A stretch of DNA of 64,000 bases. It comes from Pseudomonas sp. G2-4 (GTDB taxonomy: Bacteria > Pseudomonadota > Gammaproteobacteria > Pseudomonadales > Pseudomonadaceae). Below the pieces are notes generated by a model. The model worked only from the letters and a program-made list of their open reading frames with translations, did no database searches and was not told the origin of the DNA. The first letter of the stretch is position 1, and every line of letters begins with the position of its first letter. Positions 36,478 to 47,289 of the stretch are shown here, piece after piece. A program made the translations under genes and the position numbers. Location: positions 744,001-808,000 of the forward strand of contig NZ_CP125957.1 in the NCBI RefSeq assembly GCF_030064125.1, written 5' to 3'.

Positions 36478-38184
36478 ATGTTCTCAGCCGCCCATTGGGC
36501 GAGGTTATGCCTGGCTTTTTTGTGCCTTTCTCCGCTAACGCTCGCTTACGCTGCACCCACTCCGGGTGACACGGACCTGATCCGTGAGCGTCAGGATCGC
36601 TTGCTTGAAGAGCAGCGTCGGCGCCTCGAACAACTCAAGGACCTGCCCGGCAAATCCGCCGCGCCCCAAGCCCCGGCTGCGCCAGTCGATACCCGTTGTT
36701 TCCCGATCAAGACCATCGAGCTCAAGGGCGCCGACGCGTTGTCCGAAGGCGAGCGTCAACGCCTGCTCAAACCTTACCTCAACCAGTGCCTGGGCGTGCC
36801 GCAGCTTAACCAGTTGCTCAAGGTCATCACCGATCACTACCTGGAAAAGGGCCTGGTCACCAGTCGCGCCTACTTGCCACAACAGGACCTGTCCAGCGGC
36901 CACCTGCAAGTGTTGGTTGTCGAAGGCCGCCTGGAAGGCCTGAAGGGCGCCGAGGGCAGCGGCCTGTCCGAACGGGAGCTGGCCATGAGCTTTCCCGGCA
37001 AGTCGGGTGATTTGCTCAACCTGCGGGATATCGAGCAGATGGTCGATCAGCTCAATCGCCTGCCATCGAATCAGGCGACGATGGAGCTGACTCCCGGCCA
37101 GAACATCGGCGGCAGCGAAGTGCTGGTCAAGAACACCCCGCAGAAACCTTGGCGCGTCGGCCTTTCGCGGCACAACGACGGCCAGAAGAGTACCGGCGAA
37201 CAGCAATGGGGGACGTCCCTGGATTGGGACAGCCCCTTGGGCCTGGCCGATCAATTGGCGGTGCGCGGCGGTCACGATGCCGTCAGCGATCACCAGAAAA
37301 CCTCGCGCAATGCCATGCTCTATTACAACCTGCCGTTTGGCTGGTGGAATGCCAGTTACACCTATAGCCAGAGCGAGTACCGCTCGGTGGTAGCGGCCAA
37401 CGGCTTCAATTTCAAGCAGACCGGCGACAGCCAGAACCACCAATTGCGCCTGGAGCGAGTGATCCATCGCGACGCCGTGAGCAAGACCTCGCTCAACACC
37501 GGTCTGGCCTATCTGCGCACCAACAACTTCGTCGCGGGCAGCAAGCTCAGCGAGAGCAGCAATCGCATCACTGAGGCGCAATTCGGCATCAACCATGGCC
37601 GGCGAATTGGTAATGCGTTCGTCAACTTCGACCTGGGCATGCAAGACGGTATCGGTGCCCTCGATGCCCAAGGCGATCATGACCCGGACCGGGGGCAGCC
37701 GGATGCGCGCTATCGCAAATACACCGCAACCCTCAGCTACCTGCAGCCTTTCATGCTGGGTGGCGAGTCGTTCAGTTTCAGCAGCCTGATGACCGGCCAG
37801 CGCAGCGAAGATCCACTCTTCAGCCCCCAGCGCATGAGCCTGGGTGGACTGTCGTCGATTCGCGGCTACAAGGACCAGACACTGTCCGGCGACAGCGGCG
37901 GTTACTGGCGCAACGACCTGCGCTGGAGCCGCCCGGTGACCCTGGAATGGTTGCGCCCGGTGTTCGCCGAATACGGCACCAGCCTCGGCTATGACCTGGG
38001 CGTGATTCGCGGCAACCACTACAACGACGATGAGCACGGGCGTGTGTCGAGCAACTCGGTGGAGTTGTTCGCCCGCGGTGAGCACCTGAGCGCCAGCGTC
38101 ACCTTTGCCCATTCCCTGGAACGCCCGGATGCCCTGACCGAGCGCGAAGCGCCGATCTACTTCCGTGTGGACGCCTTTTTTTAA
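36478..38184 (+). CDS. Two-partner secretion transporter TpsB (ShlB/FhaC/HecB family)
   Basis: A 568-residue outer-membrane transporter that secretes the adjacent TpsA. A signal peptide (residues 1-25, ending A-Y-A-A) is followed by a helical N-terminal plug region rich in R/Q/E/L. POTRA domains come next (C-F-P-I-K-T-I-E-L-K-G near 75, L-Q-V-L-V-V-E-G-R-L-E-G near 150). The C-terminal 16-strand barrel contains the family motif G-G-L-S-S-I-R-G-Y near 455 and ends in F-F, the usual outer-membrane terminal residue. The ATG at 36478 follows a GAGGG site, and the 291-bp upstream stretch shows no gene. It is 39 bp before the tpsA start, forming an operon. Confidence 0.93.
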   Translation: MFSAAHWARLCLAFLCLSPLTLAYAAPTPGDTDLIRERQDRLLEEQRRRLEQLKDLPGKSAAPQAPAAPVDTRCFPIKTIELKGADALSEGERQRLLKPYLNQCLGVPQLNQLLKVITDHYLEKGLVTSRAYLPQQDLSSGHLQVLVVEGRLEGLKGAEGSGLSERELAMSFPGKSGDLLNLRDIEQMVDQLNRLPSNQATMELTPGQNIGGSEVLVKNTPQKPWRVGLSRHNDGQKSTGEQQWGTSLDWDSPLGLADQLAVRGGHDAVSDHQKTSRNAMLYYNLPFGWWNASYTYSQSEYRSVVAANGFNFKQTGDSQNHQLRLERVIHRDAVSKTSLNTGLAYLRTNNFVAGSKLSESSNRITEAQFGINHGRRIGNAFVNFDLGMQDGIGALDAQGDHDPDRGQPDARYRKYTATLSYLQPFMLGGESFSFSSLMTGQRSEDPLFSPQRMSLGGLSSIRGYKDQTLSGDSGGYWRNDLRWSRPVTLEWLRPVFAEYGTSLGYDLGVIRGNHYNDDEHGRVSSNSVELFARGEHLSASVTFAHSLERPDALTEREAPIYFRVDAFF

Positions 38185-38223
38185 GCACTGCCTCTTTAAC
38201 CGCTGCTGCACCGAGACTTGATC

Positions 38224-41200
38224 ATGGACGACCGTCAATACACCCTTCCGGCCCGCCAACCTTCCGCTGCTCCGCAAACCCGCGAGCAATTCTGGGGCAT
38301 GCCCAAGCGGGGCCTGGCGTTCCTGTTGGCCAACGTCATGTTCTGGCAGCCGCTTTGGGCCCAGGCGGGCGGGATCGTGGTCAGTGCGCCGGGCACCAGC
38401 CTCGGTCAAGCGGGCAACGGCGTGCCTATCGTCAACATCGCCAAGCCCAACGGCAGCGGTCTGTCCCACAACAAATTCAAGGACTACAACGTCGGCAGCA
38501 ACGGCGTGATCCTCAACAATGCCACCAACCCCGCCCAAGCCACGCAACTGGGCGGGATCATCCTGGGTAACCCGAACCTGAAGGGTACGGCCGCCAAGAT
38601 CATCCTCAACGAAGTCAACGGCGGCAACGCCAGCCAACTGCGCGGCTACACGGAAGTGGCCGGGCAATCGGCCCATGTCATCGTCGCCAACCCACATGGC
38701 ATTACGTGCAATGGCTGCGGGTTTATCAACACCCCCAGGGCGACCCTGACGACCGGTAAGCCGATCATCGAAAACGGCCAATTGAACCGCTATCAAGTGG
38801 ATCAGGGCAGCGTCGCCATCGAAGGCGCGGGGCTTAACGCCACCAACGTCGACCGGTTCGAGATCATCACCCGCAGCGCGAAGATCAACGCCGAGATCCA
38901 GGCGAAGAACCTGACGATTGTTGCCGGGCGCAACGACGTCAATGCGGGCACCCTTAACGCCACCGCCCGTGCCGACGACGGCAGCGACAAACCGGAACTG
39001 GCCATCGACTCCTCGGCCCTGGGTGGCATGTACGCCGGCGCCATCAAACTGGTGGGCACCGAGGCCGGTGTCGGGGTGAAGCTGGACGGCAAGATGGTCG
39101 CCAGTGGCGGCGATATCCAGCTTGATGCCAACGGCCACCTGAGCATGGCCGAGACGGCCGCCGCCGGTGCCATCAACCTCCAGGCCCAAAGCCTGGAAAC
39201 CCGCGGGCAGGTGTACGCCGGTAGCCGCTTGGACGTGAAGACTCAGGGCGACCTGACCAGCCAGAAAAACCTGGTGGCGCGCGACAGCATTCACCTGGAC
39301 AGCGGCGGCACGCTCAGCAACAACGGCATCATCGAAGCCGGGGTCAATGTCGATAACAGCCGCAATACCACGGGCGATGTCACCCTCACGGCCAAGCAGC
39401 TGAACAACGGCGGCAAAACCGTCATTGCCAGTCGCGACCTGACTGTCACGGCCACTGCAGCACTGAACAACCAGGGCGGTACCCTCAGTGGTCAACGCAA
39501 GACCACGGTCACCGGCAACGTGGTGGATAACCGCAATAAAGGCCGCATCCTCGGCAACACCGAACTGCACCTGACCGCCGATCAGGTCCTGAACAGCCAG
39601 GGCGGCCTGATCAATAGCCAGGGCCTTCTGACGGCCAACCTGGGCCATCTGGAAAACAATGCCGGTGAGTTATCGAGCCTGAACAGCGCGACGCTGATCC
39701 TTGGCAGCCTGGACAACCTGACCGGCCTGGTCATGGCCGGCAAGAACCTGGACATCACCAACACCGGCGCGATCGACAATCAGGGCGGTGAACTGTCCAG
39801 CCAGGGCGTTGTGACCGTGCGCACCGGCAGCCTGGATAACCGCAACAAAGGCACTGTTGCCGCCAATGGCAAGTTGCTGGTCAGTGCGACCGGCGCGGTC
39901 AACAACGCCGACAAGGGCCTGATCGCCAGCCGTGAAGGCGTGCTCGAACTCGATGCCGCTAGCCTGGACAACGCCAAGGGCACTCTGCAAGGCAAGGGCC
40001 TGGTGACCGTGGATGTCGCGGGCGATATCGACAACCAGGGCGGTAGCATTATCGCCCAGGACGCCAAGCTGAGTGTCTTCGCGACCAACCTGGACAACCG
40101 CGGCGGTGTGCTGTCCAGCGTCAAGGCCGCGCTGGAGGCACGCATCAGCGGCGTGCTGAAAAACGGCTATGACGCCAATCGCCAGGGCGGCACCATCCAG
40201 GCGAAAGGCCTGACCCTCGATGCCCTTGCCGGGCTGTTCAACGACGGCGGGCGCATCGCGGCGCAAGCGGGGGACGCCAATCTCAACACCGGCAGCGCCA
40301 GTTTCAACAACAGCAATGGCGGCCTCTATGCCAGCGGCAAGGTTAAGGTCGACGGGCAGGACCTGGACAACAGCAATGGCCAGATCAGCGCGAAGCAGAT
40401 CAGCCTCAACCTCAAGGGCGCGCTGAACAACACCCAGGGCATCATCGAGGCTGACGACAGCCTGGAAATCCTCGCCGCCAGCCTGCGCAACCAGAACGGC
40501 CAGCTGCGCACCCTGGGTCAGAACAGCACCACCGTCTTCACCCTCGGCGGCCTGTTCGACAACAGCAACGGCACCCTGGAAACCGTCAGCAACGATGTCG
40601 GCTTCAACATCGGCGGCCTGCAAAACCAGGGCGGCAACCTGTTGCACACGGGGACTGGCGCGTTCGGCCTGAGCCTGACGCAACTGGGCAACGCCGGTGG
40701 CCGCCTGGTCACCAATGGTTCCCTCACCCTTGAGGCTGACAGCTGGACCAACAGCACGTCGATCCAGGCCGGGCACCTGACCGTCAAGGTCAACCACTTC
40801 ACACAGACCGCCACGGGCCAATTGCTCAGCGCCAACCGCTTCACCGGGCGCGGCGTCGACTGGCGCAATGACGGCCTGATCGGCAGCGATGGGCTGATCG
40901 ATGTCCAGCTCAGCGGCCAGTACGCGGGCAATGGGCGCCTGAGCAGCCTCGGCACACTGGGCCTCAAGGCGGCCCTGATCGACCTGGAAAAAAATGCCAG
41001 CGTCGCCGGTGGCGGCACCACCACACTGCTCGTCGACGGCGTACTCAACAGCTATGGCCGCCTGACGTCGGCAGCGGGGATGAGCGTTACCGCAGCGGGC
41101 ATCAATAACGGTGGCACGTTGGGCAGTGCCGGGAACCTGGCCATTCGCACCGGCGCGCTGCGCAACGAGAACGGCCTGATCTTCAGCGGCACCGACATGG

Positions 41201-44200
41201 GCCTGCAAGTCGACAGCCTGACCAACCTCAATGCCGACATCTACAGCCTGGGCAACCTGCGGATCGACCGCGATGGCCTGGGTGGTTTCGCCTCCAGCAT
41301 CGTCAACAGCTCGGGTTCGCTGCAAAGCGACGGCAACATGAGCCTGGCGGCCAGCACGATCCAGAACGTGCGCACCGTGTTGACCACTCACGACGCCGGC
41401 ATCTACACCGCCTCGATCAGGGAAGTCGCCTGTATCGAAGGCGTCAACGCCGGCGACTGCAGCGGCGGCAAGGAAAACCACGTCTGGCAGATCATCCAGC
41501 GCGACAAGTTCGAAGTCACCGCTGCCAGTGCCGCGTCCAGCATCACCACCGGCGGTAACCTGAATATCCAGGCCGGTGACCTGACCAACCGCAGTAGCAG
41601 CATCGGCGCCGGCGGCACCCTCGTCGCCAACCTCGACAGCCTGAGCAACATCGGCATCGAGACCGGCGAAACCGAAACCTCGCGCACCTTCATGTCCGAG
41701 CGTACTCGCAGCCCCGGCGGCTGGCGCGCCGCGGCAAATGACTTCACCAACAAATACTGGTTGCAGAGCCCAGGCTACAACGCCAACGACCTGGGTGGCC
41801 TTGAAGCCGCGATGAGCCGCTTCATCGGCATGACCGAGCGCGAAATCCCCTCGCTTGGCTCTCAGACAGCCACCACCGATAGCCAGACCTATGCCGCGAT
41901 CATCCAGTCCGGCGGCCCGGTCGACATCCGCACCCGAGGCAACGCCGACAATAGCGTCGCCCGTGGCGGCTACCACTACGTCGGCGCAGGTCCGCGGACC
42001 GACACGAATGCCGATGGGAAATTCTCCACGCTGATCACCGTGAACAAACAGCTGTCACCCGACCTCGCCCAGCAACAGGTCAACCCGGTGGCCTTGCCCG
42101 GCTTCCTCCTGCCCACAGGGCAGAACGGCCTGTTTCGCCTCAACGAAGGCAACGACGCGCCGACCCAAGGCTCAGGGCTGACCCAAGTCCGCGGCCTGCC
42201 GGACAGCTCGTTCCGGACCAACCCGCAAAAGTACCTGATCGAAACCAACCCGGCGCTGACCGACATGCGCCGCTTCATGAGCTCGGACTACCTGCTGGCG
42301 AACCTGGGCTACGACCCCGACGTCGCCGCCAAGCGCCTGGGCGATGGTTTCTACGAACAGCGGCTGATCCAGCAAGCCGTCATCGCCCGCACCGGCCAAC
42401 GCTTTCTCGACGGCCAGACCTCCGACGACGGCATGTTCAAGTACCTGATGAACAACGCCATCGCCAGCAAGGACGCGCTGAACCTGTCCCTGGGCGTCAG
42501 CCTCACCGCCGAACAAGTCGCGGCCCTGACCCACGACATCGTCTGGATGGAAACCCAGACCGTGAACAACCAACAGGTGCTGGTGCCGGTGCTCTACCTG
42601 GCCCAGGCCAACAATCGACTGGCGGCCAATGGCGCGCTGATCCAGGGCTCGGATGTCAGCCTGATCGCCGGTAAGCATCTGAACAATGCGGGCACCTTGC
42701 GTGCATCCAGCAACCTGACGGCGACGGCTGGCGACAGCTTGGTCAACAGTGGGTTGATGGAGGCGGGTGGTCGACTGGATGCGTTGGCGAGTAATAACCT
42801 GACTAACAGGGCGGGTGGGGTTATTGCTGGGCGGGATGTCAGTGTTGTGGCCGTGGCCGGTGATCTGACCAACGAACGATCCATCACCACCCATACCAGC
42901 AGCACTGGCTACAAGACCGAACAGCGTGGTTTTGCCGACAGTGCGGCGCGGATTGAGGCGAGTCATGACCTGAGCGCGGGCGCTGGGCGGGATATCGCCA
43001 ATGTTGGTGGTGTGCTCAAGAGTGGTAACGACACGAACTTGCAGGCGATGCGTGATGTGAACATCACCTCCGCCGAGCAGGTGAACAGCCATACGCAGGG
43101 CAGCAAACACCGGGACCAGACCATTACCCAGAATGGTTCTAGCGTAACGGCTGACCGCGAGCTGAAGGTAACGGCCGGGCAGGACCTGAGGGTCGTTGCG
43201 AGCAACGTCATCGCCCAGAGCCGCCTGGCGCTGTCAGCCGGGCGCGATATCGCCATCGAGTCTGCGGCCAACGAAAGCCATCGCGCGTCCCAAAGCAAAA
43301 AAGTCAAAAGCAGCAGCGATCTGGTTCGCCAGCAGTCGTCGCTTGTCCAGTCGGGAGGCGACCTCAGCGCCAAGGCGGGACAAGACCTGAGCCTGGTGGC
43401 CAGCCAGATGAAAGGCGCCAAGAATGTTGCCCTCGACGCCACGCGCGATATCAATCTGTTGTCCGCAACGGACGAAGCCGCTGAGTTCTATTCGAAGAAA
43501 AGCAAAGGCTCCTTTGGGCGCAGCAAAAGCGAACAACGGGAGAGTTACCACAGCACCAACGTCGCATCCGTGGTGGAGGCGGGGCAGGACCTGACGGTCA
43601 ATACCAGCCAAGCCGCCGGTGGGGGTGTCACGCTGAATGGCGGTCGTAACGTCACCGTGATCGGCAGTCAGTTGAAGGCCGGCAATGACCTGGTCGTCGG
43701 TGCCACCGGTGATGTGGCAGTGCTCTCGGGTGTTGAAGAGCACGGTTCCTACAGCAAGAAAACCAAATCGGGTTTCCTCGGCTTGTCCAAGAGCGGCAAG
43801 AGCGAGTTGAAGACCACGGCCTCCCAGGTAGCCAGTGAGCTAGAGGCCGGCAACGACGTGGTGATCGCGGCAGGCAACGACTTGCGCGTGCGGGCCAGTG
43901 AGACCACTGCTGGCAATGATGTGGAACTGCGTGCGGGTCTGGTCAATGACAGTGGCGACATTAACCTCGTCTCGGCCAACGATACGGCTTATAGCCGGAG
44001 TGAGGAGTACAAGAAGAAAAACGGGTTATCGGTGTCGGGTGGTTTCCTGTCCTTCGCTTCTGCCAAGGAGGCCGGTCGCGAAGCCAAAAGCAGCACTAGC
44101 GTGGGCAGCCAAGTGACGGCCGAACGCGACGCCGCGTTGCAGGCCGAGCGCGACATCAACGTCATTGGTAGCAGCATCAAGGCCGGCGGCAACGTCAGCC

Positions 44201-47200
44201 TTGACGCCGGACGCGACGTCAATGTCCTGGCCGCGCAGAACAGCCGTTCCGAGCAGGACTGGGAAAAGAACAAACAAGCCGGGATCGGTGTGTCTTCGGA
44301 TGCCAACGGCATCAATTTCTTCGCCGGTGCGGACCGTACCAAAGAGAAAAACCGGCTGGAGCAGCAAACCGCTGCCGCCAGTCAGATCAGTGCCGGTCAA
44401 AACCTGGCCGTCAACGCCAAGCGAGATATCACCCAGACCGGCTCAGACCTTGAGGCGTTCAACGATATCGACTTGACGGCCGGTCGCAATATCAAGATCG
44501 ACGCTGCCCGCGAAATGCAACTGATCGAGCATCAACGCGAGAGCGAACGAAACGGCGCCAGCCTGAGCATGAACCACAACTACGGCCGAACCCGCGATGC
44601 CGTCAAAGGTGCCGGCGAGGGCGAAGACGGTGTCAGCAAGGCTTCCAGTACGTTGAAGGCCGTGGACGGCGTTTCCCAATTCGTTTCAGGCCCTACGTTC
44701 GACGCCAAGATCGGTAACAGCAAGCAGAGCACCAGTCAGCAGGTCATTGAACAAACCCGTCGCTCGTCGACGCTGAACGCAGGCAACGATCTGAACATTG
44801 CTGCCAACAACGATGTTCAGATCAGCGGCAGCCAATTGATCTCCGGTCGCGATATCAACATCAAGGGCCGCGATGTCACCCTCGATGCCGCCAAAGGCAG
44901 CTATGCCGAAGAGACTCGTGAGCGACAAAGTTGGGGCGGTATCCATGGTGGAACCAGCGGCGGCTTCAAGCTTGGCGTCGGTGGCAGCAATGGTATTGCC
45001 AGCGGCGACAGCGAACAGCAAACGTCGACGGTCACTTCCCTGGATGCGGCGCGGGACGTCAACCTGCAGGCAAGCAATGATCTGAACCTGATTGGCTCCC
45101 AGGTCAAGGCTCAGCGTGATATCGATCTGCGCGCTGCCAACAATCTGAACATTCGCGCCGCCCAGAACGACAGCGGCAGCGACAACACCCGCAAGAGCGG
45201 CGGCGGTGAGGTAGGCCTCAGCGTCGGCTCTGAAGGCGTCGGCATCTACGCCAGCGTCAATCTGGGCAGAGGCAACCTGGAGCGTGAAGCCCAGCGGCAA
45301 CAACAGGCCTATCTGTACGCAGGTAATCGCCTGGGCTTCACCAGCGGCAAAGACACGAATATCGCCGGTGCGGACCTACGCGGCAATGAAGTCATCGGCC
45401 GGGTTGGCCGCGACCTCAATGTCTCGTCGGTGCCTGATACGGGCAAGGTTGAAGGCAAGGAATTCGACCTCAGCGTGACGGTGACCGTGGGGCCGGGAGC
45501 GGGTGTCAGTGGTTCGGTCGGCTATGGCCAGACCACTGGCTCGACCGAATGGGTCGAGCAACAGACTCGCATCACCGGGCAGGACAAGGTCGACATCCGT
45601 ACCGAAAACCACACCCAGCTCGACGGGGCGCTTATCGCTTCGGATACCGGCAAGCTCAAACTCGACACCGGCACGCTGGGCTTCAGCGACATCGCTGGCA
45701 AGGACAAGGAGCATGGCTATTACCTGAACGTCGGTGGCAGCTACTCCAAGGGGGGCGGCGGAGCCCAGGACGGTAGCCAGGTCGGCAAGGGCGAAAAGGA
45801 CAAGAACGGCTGGAGTGTCGAAGGCTGGAACTATGAGAAGGACCGCCAGCAGCTCGTACGGGCCACCGTGGGGGCGGGCGACGTCGTGGTGCGCAATGAC
45901 GCCGGGACCGGAGCCGATTCGGCCAAAGGCCTGAACCGCGACGTCGACAAAGCCTACGAAATCACCCGGGATGATGAACACCGTACAGACCTGTACGTGA
46001 CCAAGTCTTCCGTGACGGCAGCTCTTACGCCGATTGAAACCGCTAAGGAGTGGACCAAGCAACTCCGCAGTTACGACGAAACGGCCAAGAAAAACTTCCA
46101 GCAAGCCGGCTACGACTTCAATGCGGCGGTCAACAAGATCGAGGCAGGATTGGGTCGGGAAATGGATACGGGGGCCTCGGCGATGGTGGGCGTCGATTTC
46201 GCCGAAGCGACTATGGAGGCGTTGATCATCGGTGGTCTTACGCGTGCTCAGGCCATGAAGACCATGGGGGATCCAAATTTTCAGAAGCGGGTATTGACTC
46301 AGGTAGGCGAGCTGGCTGGCGTGGACGTGAAGCGGGTCGAGGACATCAGCAATGAAATCCAGGCGTCTTCGTCCGCTGTAGAAGCCAAGGATAACTCAGG
46401 CATGGTTCTCCCCCCCACTGACGTAGTAGGCAATGAACAGAACCACAGCCTAGCCCAAGTCATTCTACGTAAATCCTCTGCGATCAATGAGTACATCGCA
46501 GAGCACGAGGATGAGAAGCAAGCCATCTCGATGGTCATCGCGATGGCACAAGGCCCTAAAGGCTTGGTGCAACTGGTTGTCATCAACGCGGCCTCTGAAA
46601 CTGAGGCGGGTAAGGCACTGCTTGAAAAAACCGAACAAGCTAACAAAGCCATAGGGAAAAAAATCGCAGATGAGATAGAAAATGATCCAATTTTCGAGAC
46701 GGATGAATATCTGATCGGCGGCGGTCAGTTCATGGCCTCGGTGTTGACAGGAGTGCTTTCGAAACGTAAAGGTGTGGAGGAGCGTACTTCTGTTTCGGTG
46801 ATGGATGGGAAGGGTGCAAAAGCGACTGGTGCAGCTGAAGTACCGGCTACTTCAGCAATTGCGCGTGTTGGGCTGAAAGACGATCTGGCCGCTCAAGCAG
46901 GGATTCCTCGAAATATTGCTGAATCGCCGTCTAGCATGTGGGGTAAGTCGATTGATGACATCAAGCAGTCGCTAATGCTTGATGGTGCGAGCCTTACGCC
47001 GAAACCACCATTGGCTGGTACTTCAGGTAAAGCACAGGTCTTTAACGTTGAAGGACACTCGCAAATAAAAGAGGTAGAGTTCCATCCGGGCGGTGGGACC
47101 CACGGCGATAGTCCCTACTATAAGCTTGTTACTACTGAGAAGATTGGTGCGAAAAATGTAGAAATACGGATAATTCATCCGTCGCCTGATTTTAGGCCGG

Positions 47201-47286
47201 GCACTATTACGCGTTATCAACAATACTATGATACCCAAGGAAATCGTCTGAAGTATGAGGGCGGTGAGTGGAAGGGCTGGAAGTGA
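38224..47286 (+). CDS. Giant filamentous-haemagglutinin-type TpsA exoprotein with polymorphic C-terminal toxin-like tail
   Basis: A 3020-residue secreted protein. An extended signal (basic R-G-L-A-F-L-L-A-N-V-M-F-W, cleaved near A-Q-A) precedes the TPS domain (about 40-170) with the canonical N-P-N-L and N-P-H-G-I-T motifs. Long haemagglutinin-type beta-helix repeats follow to about 1100, then a haemagglutinin_2-type region (N-D-L/D-I-N repeats, about 1500-2500). From about residue 2720 (DNA 46380) the sequence becomes AT-richer and changes style. N-E-Q-N-H-S near 2740 may be a VENN-like boundary. The final 84 residues (from 2937) carry E-F-H-P-G-G-G-T-H-G and several basic and aromatic residues, as expected of a small nuclease-type CDI tail, but I do not recognise the family. 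A TTG two codons upstream is a weaker start. Confidence 0.9.
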   Translation: MDDRQYTLPARQPSAAPQTREQFWGMPKRGLAFLLANVMFWQPLWAQAGGIVVSAPGTSLGQAGNGVPIVNIAKPNGSGLSHNKFKDYNVGSNGVILNNATNPAQATQLGGIILGNPNLKGTAAKIILNEVNGGNASQLRGYTEVAGQSAHVIVANPHGITCNGCGFINTPRATLTTGKPIIENGQLNRYQVDQGSVAIEGAGLNATNVDRFEIITRSAKINAEIQAKNLTIVAGRNDVNAGTLNATARADDGSDKPELAIDSSALGGMYAGAIKLVGTEAGVGVKLDGKMVASGGDIQLDANGHLSMAETAAAGAINLQAQSLETRGQVYAGSRLDVKTQGDLTSQKNLVARDSIHLDSGGTLSNNGIIEAGVNVDNSRNTTGDVTLTAKQLNNGGKTVIASRDLTVTATAALNNQGGTLSGQRKTTVTGNVVDNRNKGRILGNTELHLTADQVLNSQGGLINSQGLLTANLGHLENNAGELSSLNSATLILGSLDNLTGLVMAGKNLDITNTGAIDNQGGELSSQGVVTVRTGSLDNRNKGTVAANGKLLVSATGAVNNADKGLIASREGVLELDAASLDNAKGTLQGKGLVTVDVAGDIDNQGGSIIAQDAKLSVFATNLDNRGGVLSSVKAALEARISGVLKNGYDANRQGGTIQAKGLTLDALAGLFNDGGRIAAQAGDANLNTGSASFNNSNGGLYASGKVKVDGQDLDNSNGQISAKQISLNLKGALNNTQGIIEADDSLEILAASLRNQNGQLRTLGQNSTTVFTLGGLFDNSNGTLETVSNDVGFNIGGLQNQGGNLLHTGTGAFGLSLTQLGNAGGRLVTNGSLTLEADSWTNSTSIQAGHLTVKVNHFTQTATGQLLSANRFTGRGVDWRNDGLIGSDGLIDVQLSGQYAGNGRLSSLGTLGLKAALIDLEKNASVAGGGTTTLLVDGVLNSYGRLTSAAGMSVTAAGINNGGTLGSAGNLAIRTGALRNENGLIFSGTDMGLQVDSLTNLNADIYSLGNLRIDRDGLGGFASSIVNSSGSLQSDGNMSLAASTIQNVRTVLTTHDAGIYTASIREVACIEGVNAGDCSGGKENHVWQIIQRDKFEVTAASAASSITTGGNLNIQAGDLTNRSSSIGAGGTLVANLDSLSNIGIETGETETSRTFMSERTRSPGGWRAAANDFTNKYWLQSPGYNANDLGGLEAAMSRFIGMTEREIPSLGSQTATTDSQTYAAIIQSGGPVDIRTRGNADNSVARGGYHYVGAGPRTDTNADGKFSTLITVNKQLSPDLAQQQVNPVALPGFLLPTGQNGLFRLNEGNDAPTQGSGLTQVRGLPDSSFRTNPQKYLIETNPALTDMRRFMSSDYLLANLGYDPDVAAKRLGDGFYEQRLIQQAVIARTGQRFLDGQTSDDGMFKYLMNNAIASKDALNLSLGVSLTAEQVAALTHDIVWMETQTVNNQQVLVPVLYLAQANNRLAANGALIQGSDVSLIAGKHLNNAGTLRASSNLTATAGDSLVNSGLMEAGGRLDALASNNLTNRAGGVIAGRDVSVVAVAGDLTNERSITTHTSSTGYKTEQRGFADSAARIEASHDLSAGAGRDIANVGGVLKSGNDTNLQAMRDVNITSAEQVNSHTQGSKHRDQTITQNGSSVTADRELKVTAGQDLRVVASNVIAQSRLALSAGRDIAIESAANESHRASQSKKVKSSSDLVRQQSSLVQSGGDLSAKAGQDLSLVASQMKGAKNVALDATRDINLLSATDEAAEFYSKKSKGSFGRSKSEQRESYHSTNVASVVEAGQDLTVNTSQAAGGGVTLNGGRNVTVIGSQLKAGNDLVVGATGDVAVLSGVEEHGSYSKKTKSGFLGLSKSGKSELKTTASQVASELEAGNDVVIAAGNDLRVRASETTAGNDVELRAGLVNDSGDINLVSANDTAYSRSEEYKKKNGLSVSGGFLSFASAKEAGREAKSSTSVGSQVTAERDAALQAERDINVIGSSIKAGGNVSLDAGRDVNVLAAQNSRSEQDWEKNKQAGIGVSSDANGINFFAGADRTKEKNRLEQQTAAASQISAGQNLAVNAKRDITQTGSDLEAFNDIDLTAGRNIKIDAAREMQLIEHQRESERNGASLSMNHNYGRTRDAVKGAGEGEDGVSKASSTLKAVDGVSQFVSGPTFDAKIGNSKQSTSQQVIEQTRRSSTLNAGNDLNIAANNDVQISGSQLISGRDINIKGRDVTLDAAKGSYAEETRERQSWGGIHGGTSGGFKLGVGGSNGIASGDSEQQTSTVTSLDAARDVNLQASNDLNLIGSQVKAQRDIDLRAANNLNIRAAQNDSGSDNTRKSGGGEVGLSVGSEGVGIYASVNLGRGNLEREAQRQQQAYLYAGNRLGFTSGKDTNIAGADLRGNEVIGRVGRDLNVSSVPDTGKVEGKEFDLSVTVTVGPGAGVSGSVGYGQTTGSTEWVEQQTRITGQDKVDIRTENHTQLDGALIASDTGKLKLDTGTLGFSDIAGKDKEHGYYLNVGGSYSKGGGGAQDGSQVGKGEKDKNGWSVEGWNYEKDRQQLVRATVGAGDVVVRNDAGTGADSAKGLNRDVDKAYEITRDDEHRTDLYVTKSSVTAALTPIETAKEWTKQLRSYDETAKKNFQQAGYDFNAAVNKIEAGLGREMDTGASAMVGVDFAEATMEALIIGGLTRAQAMKTMGDPNFQKRVLTQVGELAGVDVKRVEDISNEIQASSSAVEAKDNSGMVLPPTDVVGNEQNHSLAQVILRKSSAINEYIAEHEDEKQAISMVIAMAQGPKGLVQLVVINAASETEAGKALLEKTEQANKAIGKKIADEIENDPIFETDEYLIGGGQFMASVLTGVLSKRKGVEERTSVSVMDGKGAKATGAAEVPATSAIARVGLKDDLAAQAGIPRNIAESPSSMWGKSIDDIKQSLMLDGASLTPKPPLAGTSGKAQVFNVEGHSQIKEVEFHPGGGTHGDSPYYKLVTTEKIGAKNVEIRIIHPSPDFRPGTITRYQQYYDTQGNRLKYEGGEWKGWK

Positions 47287-47289
47287 TCT

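Noticed and set aside
36535..39648. Very long minus-strand open frame (1037 codons) opposite the TpsB/TpsA genes, and another at 39670-41976
   Set aside because: Both lie antisense to a gene with clear domains. Their translations are low-complexity A/G/V/Q-rich strings without motifs, as expected from codon bias in GC-rich DNA.
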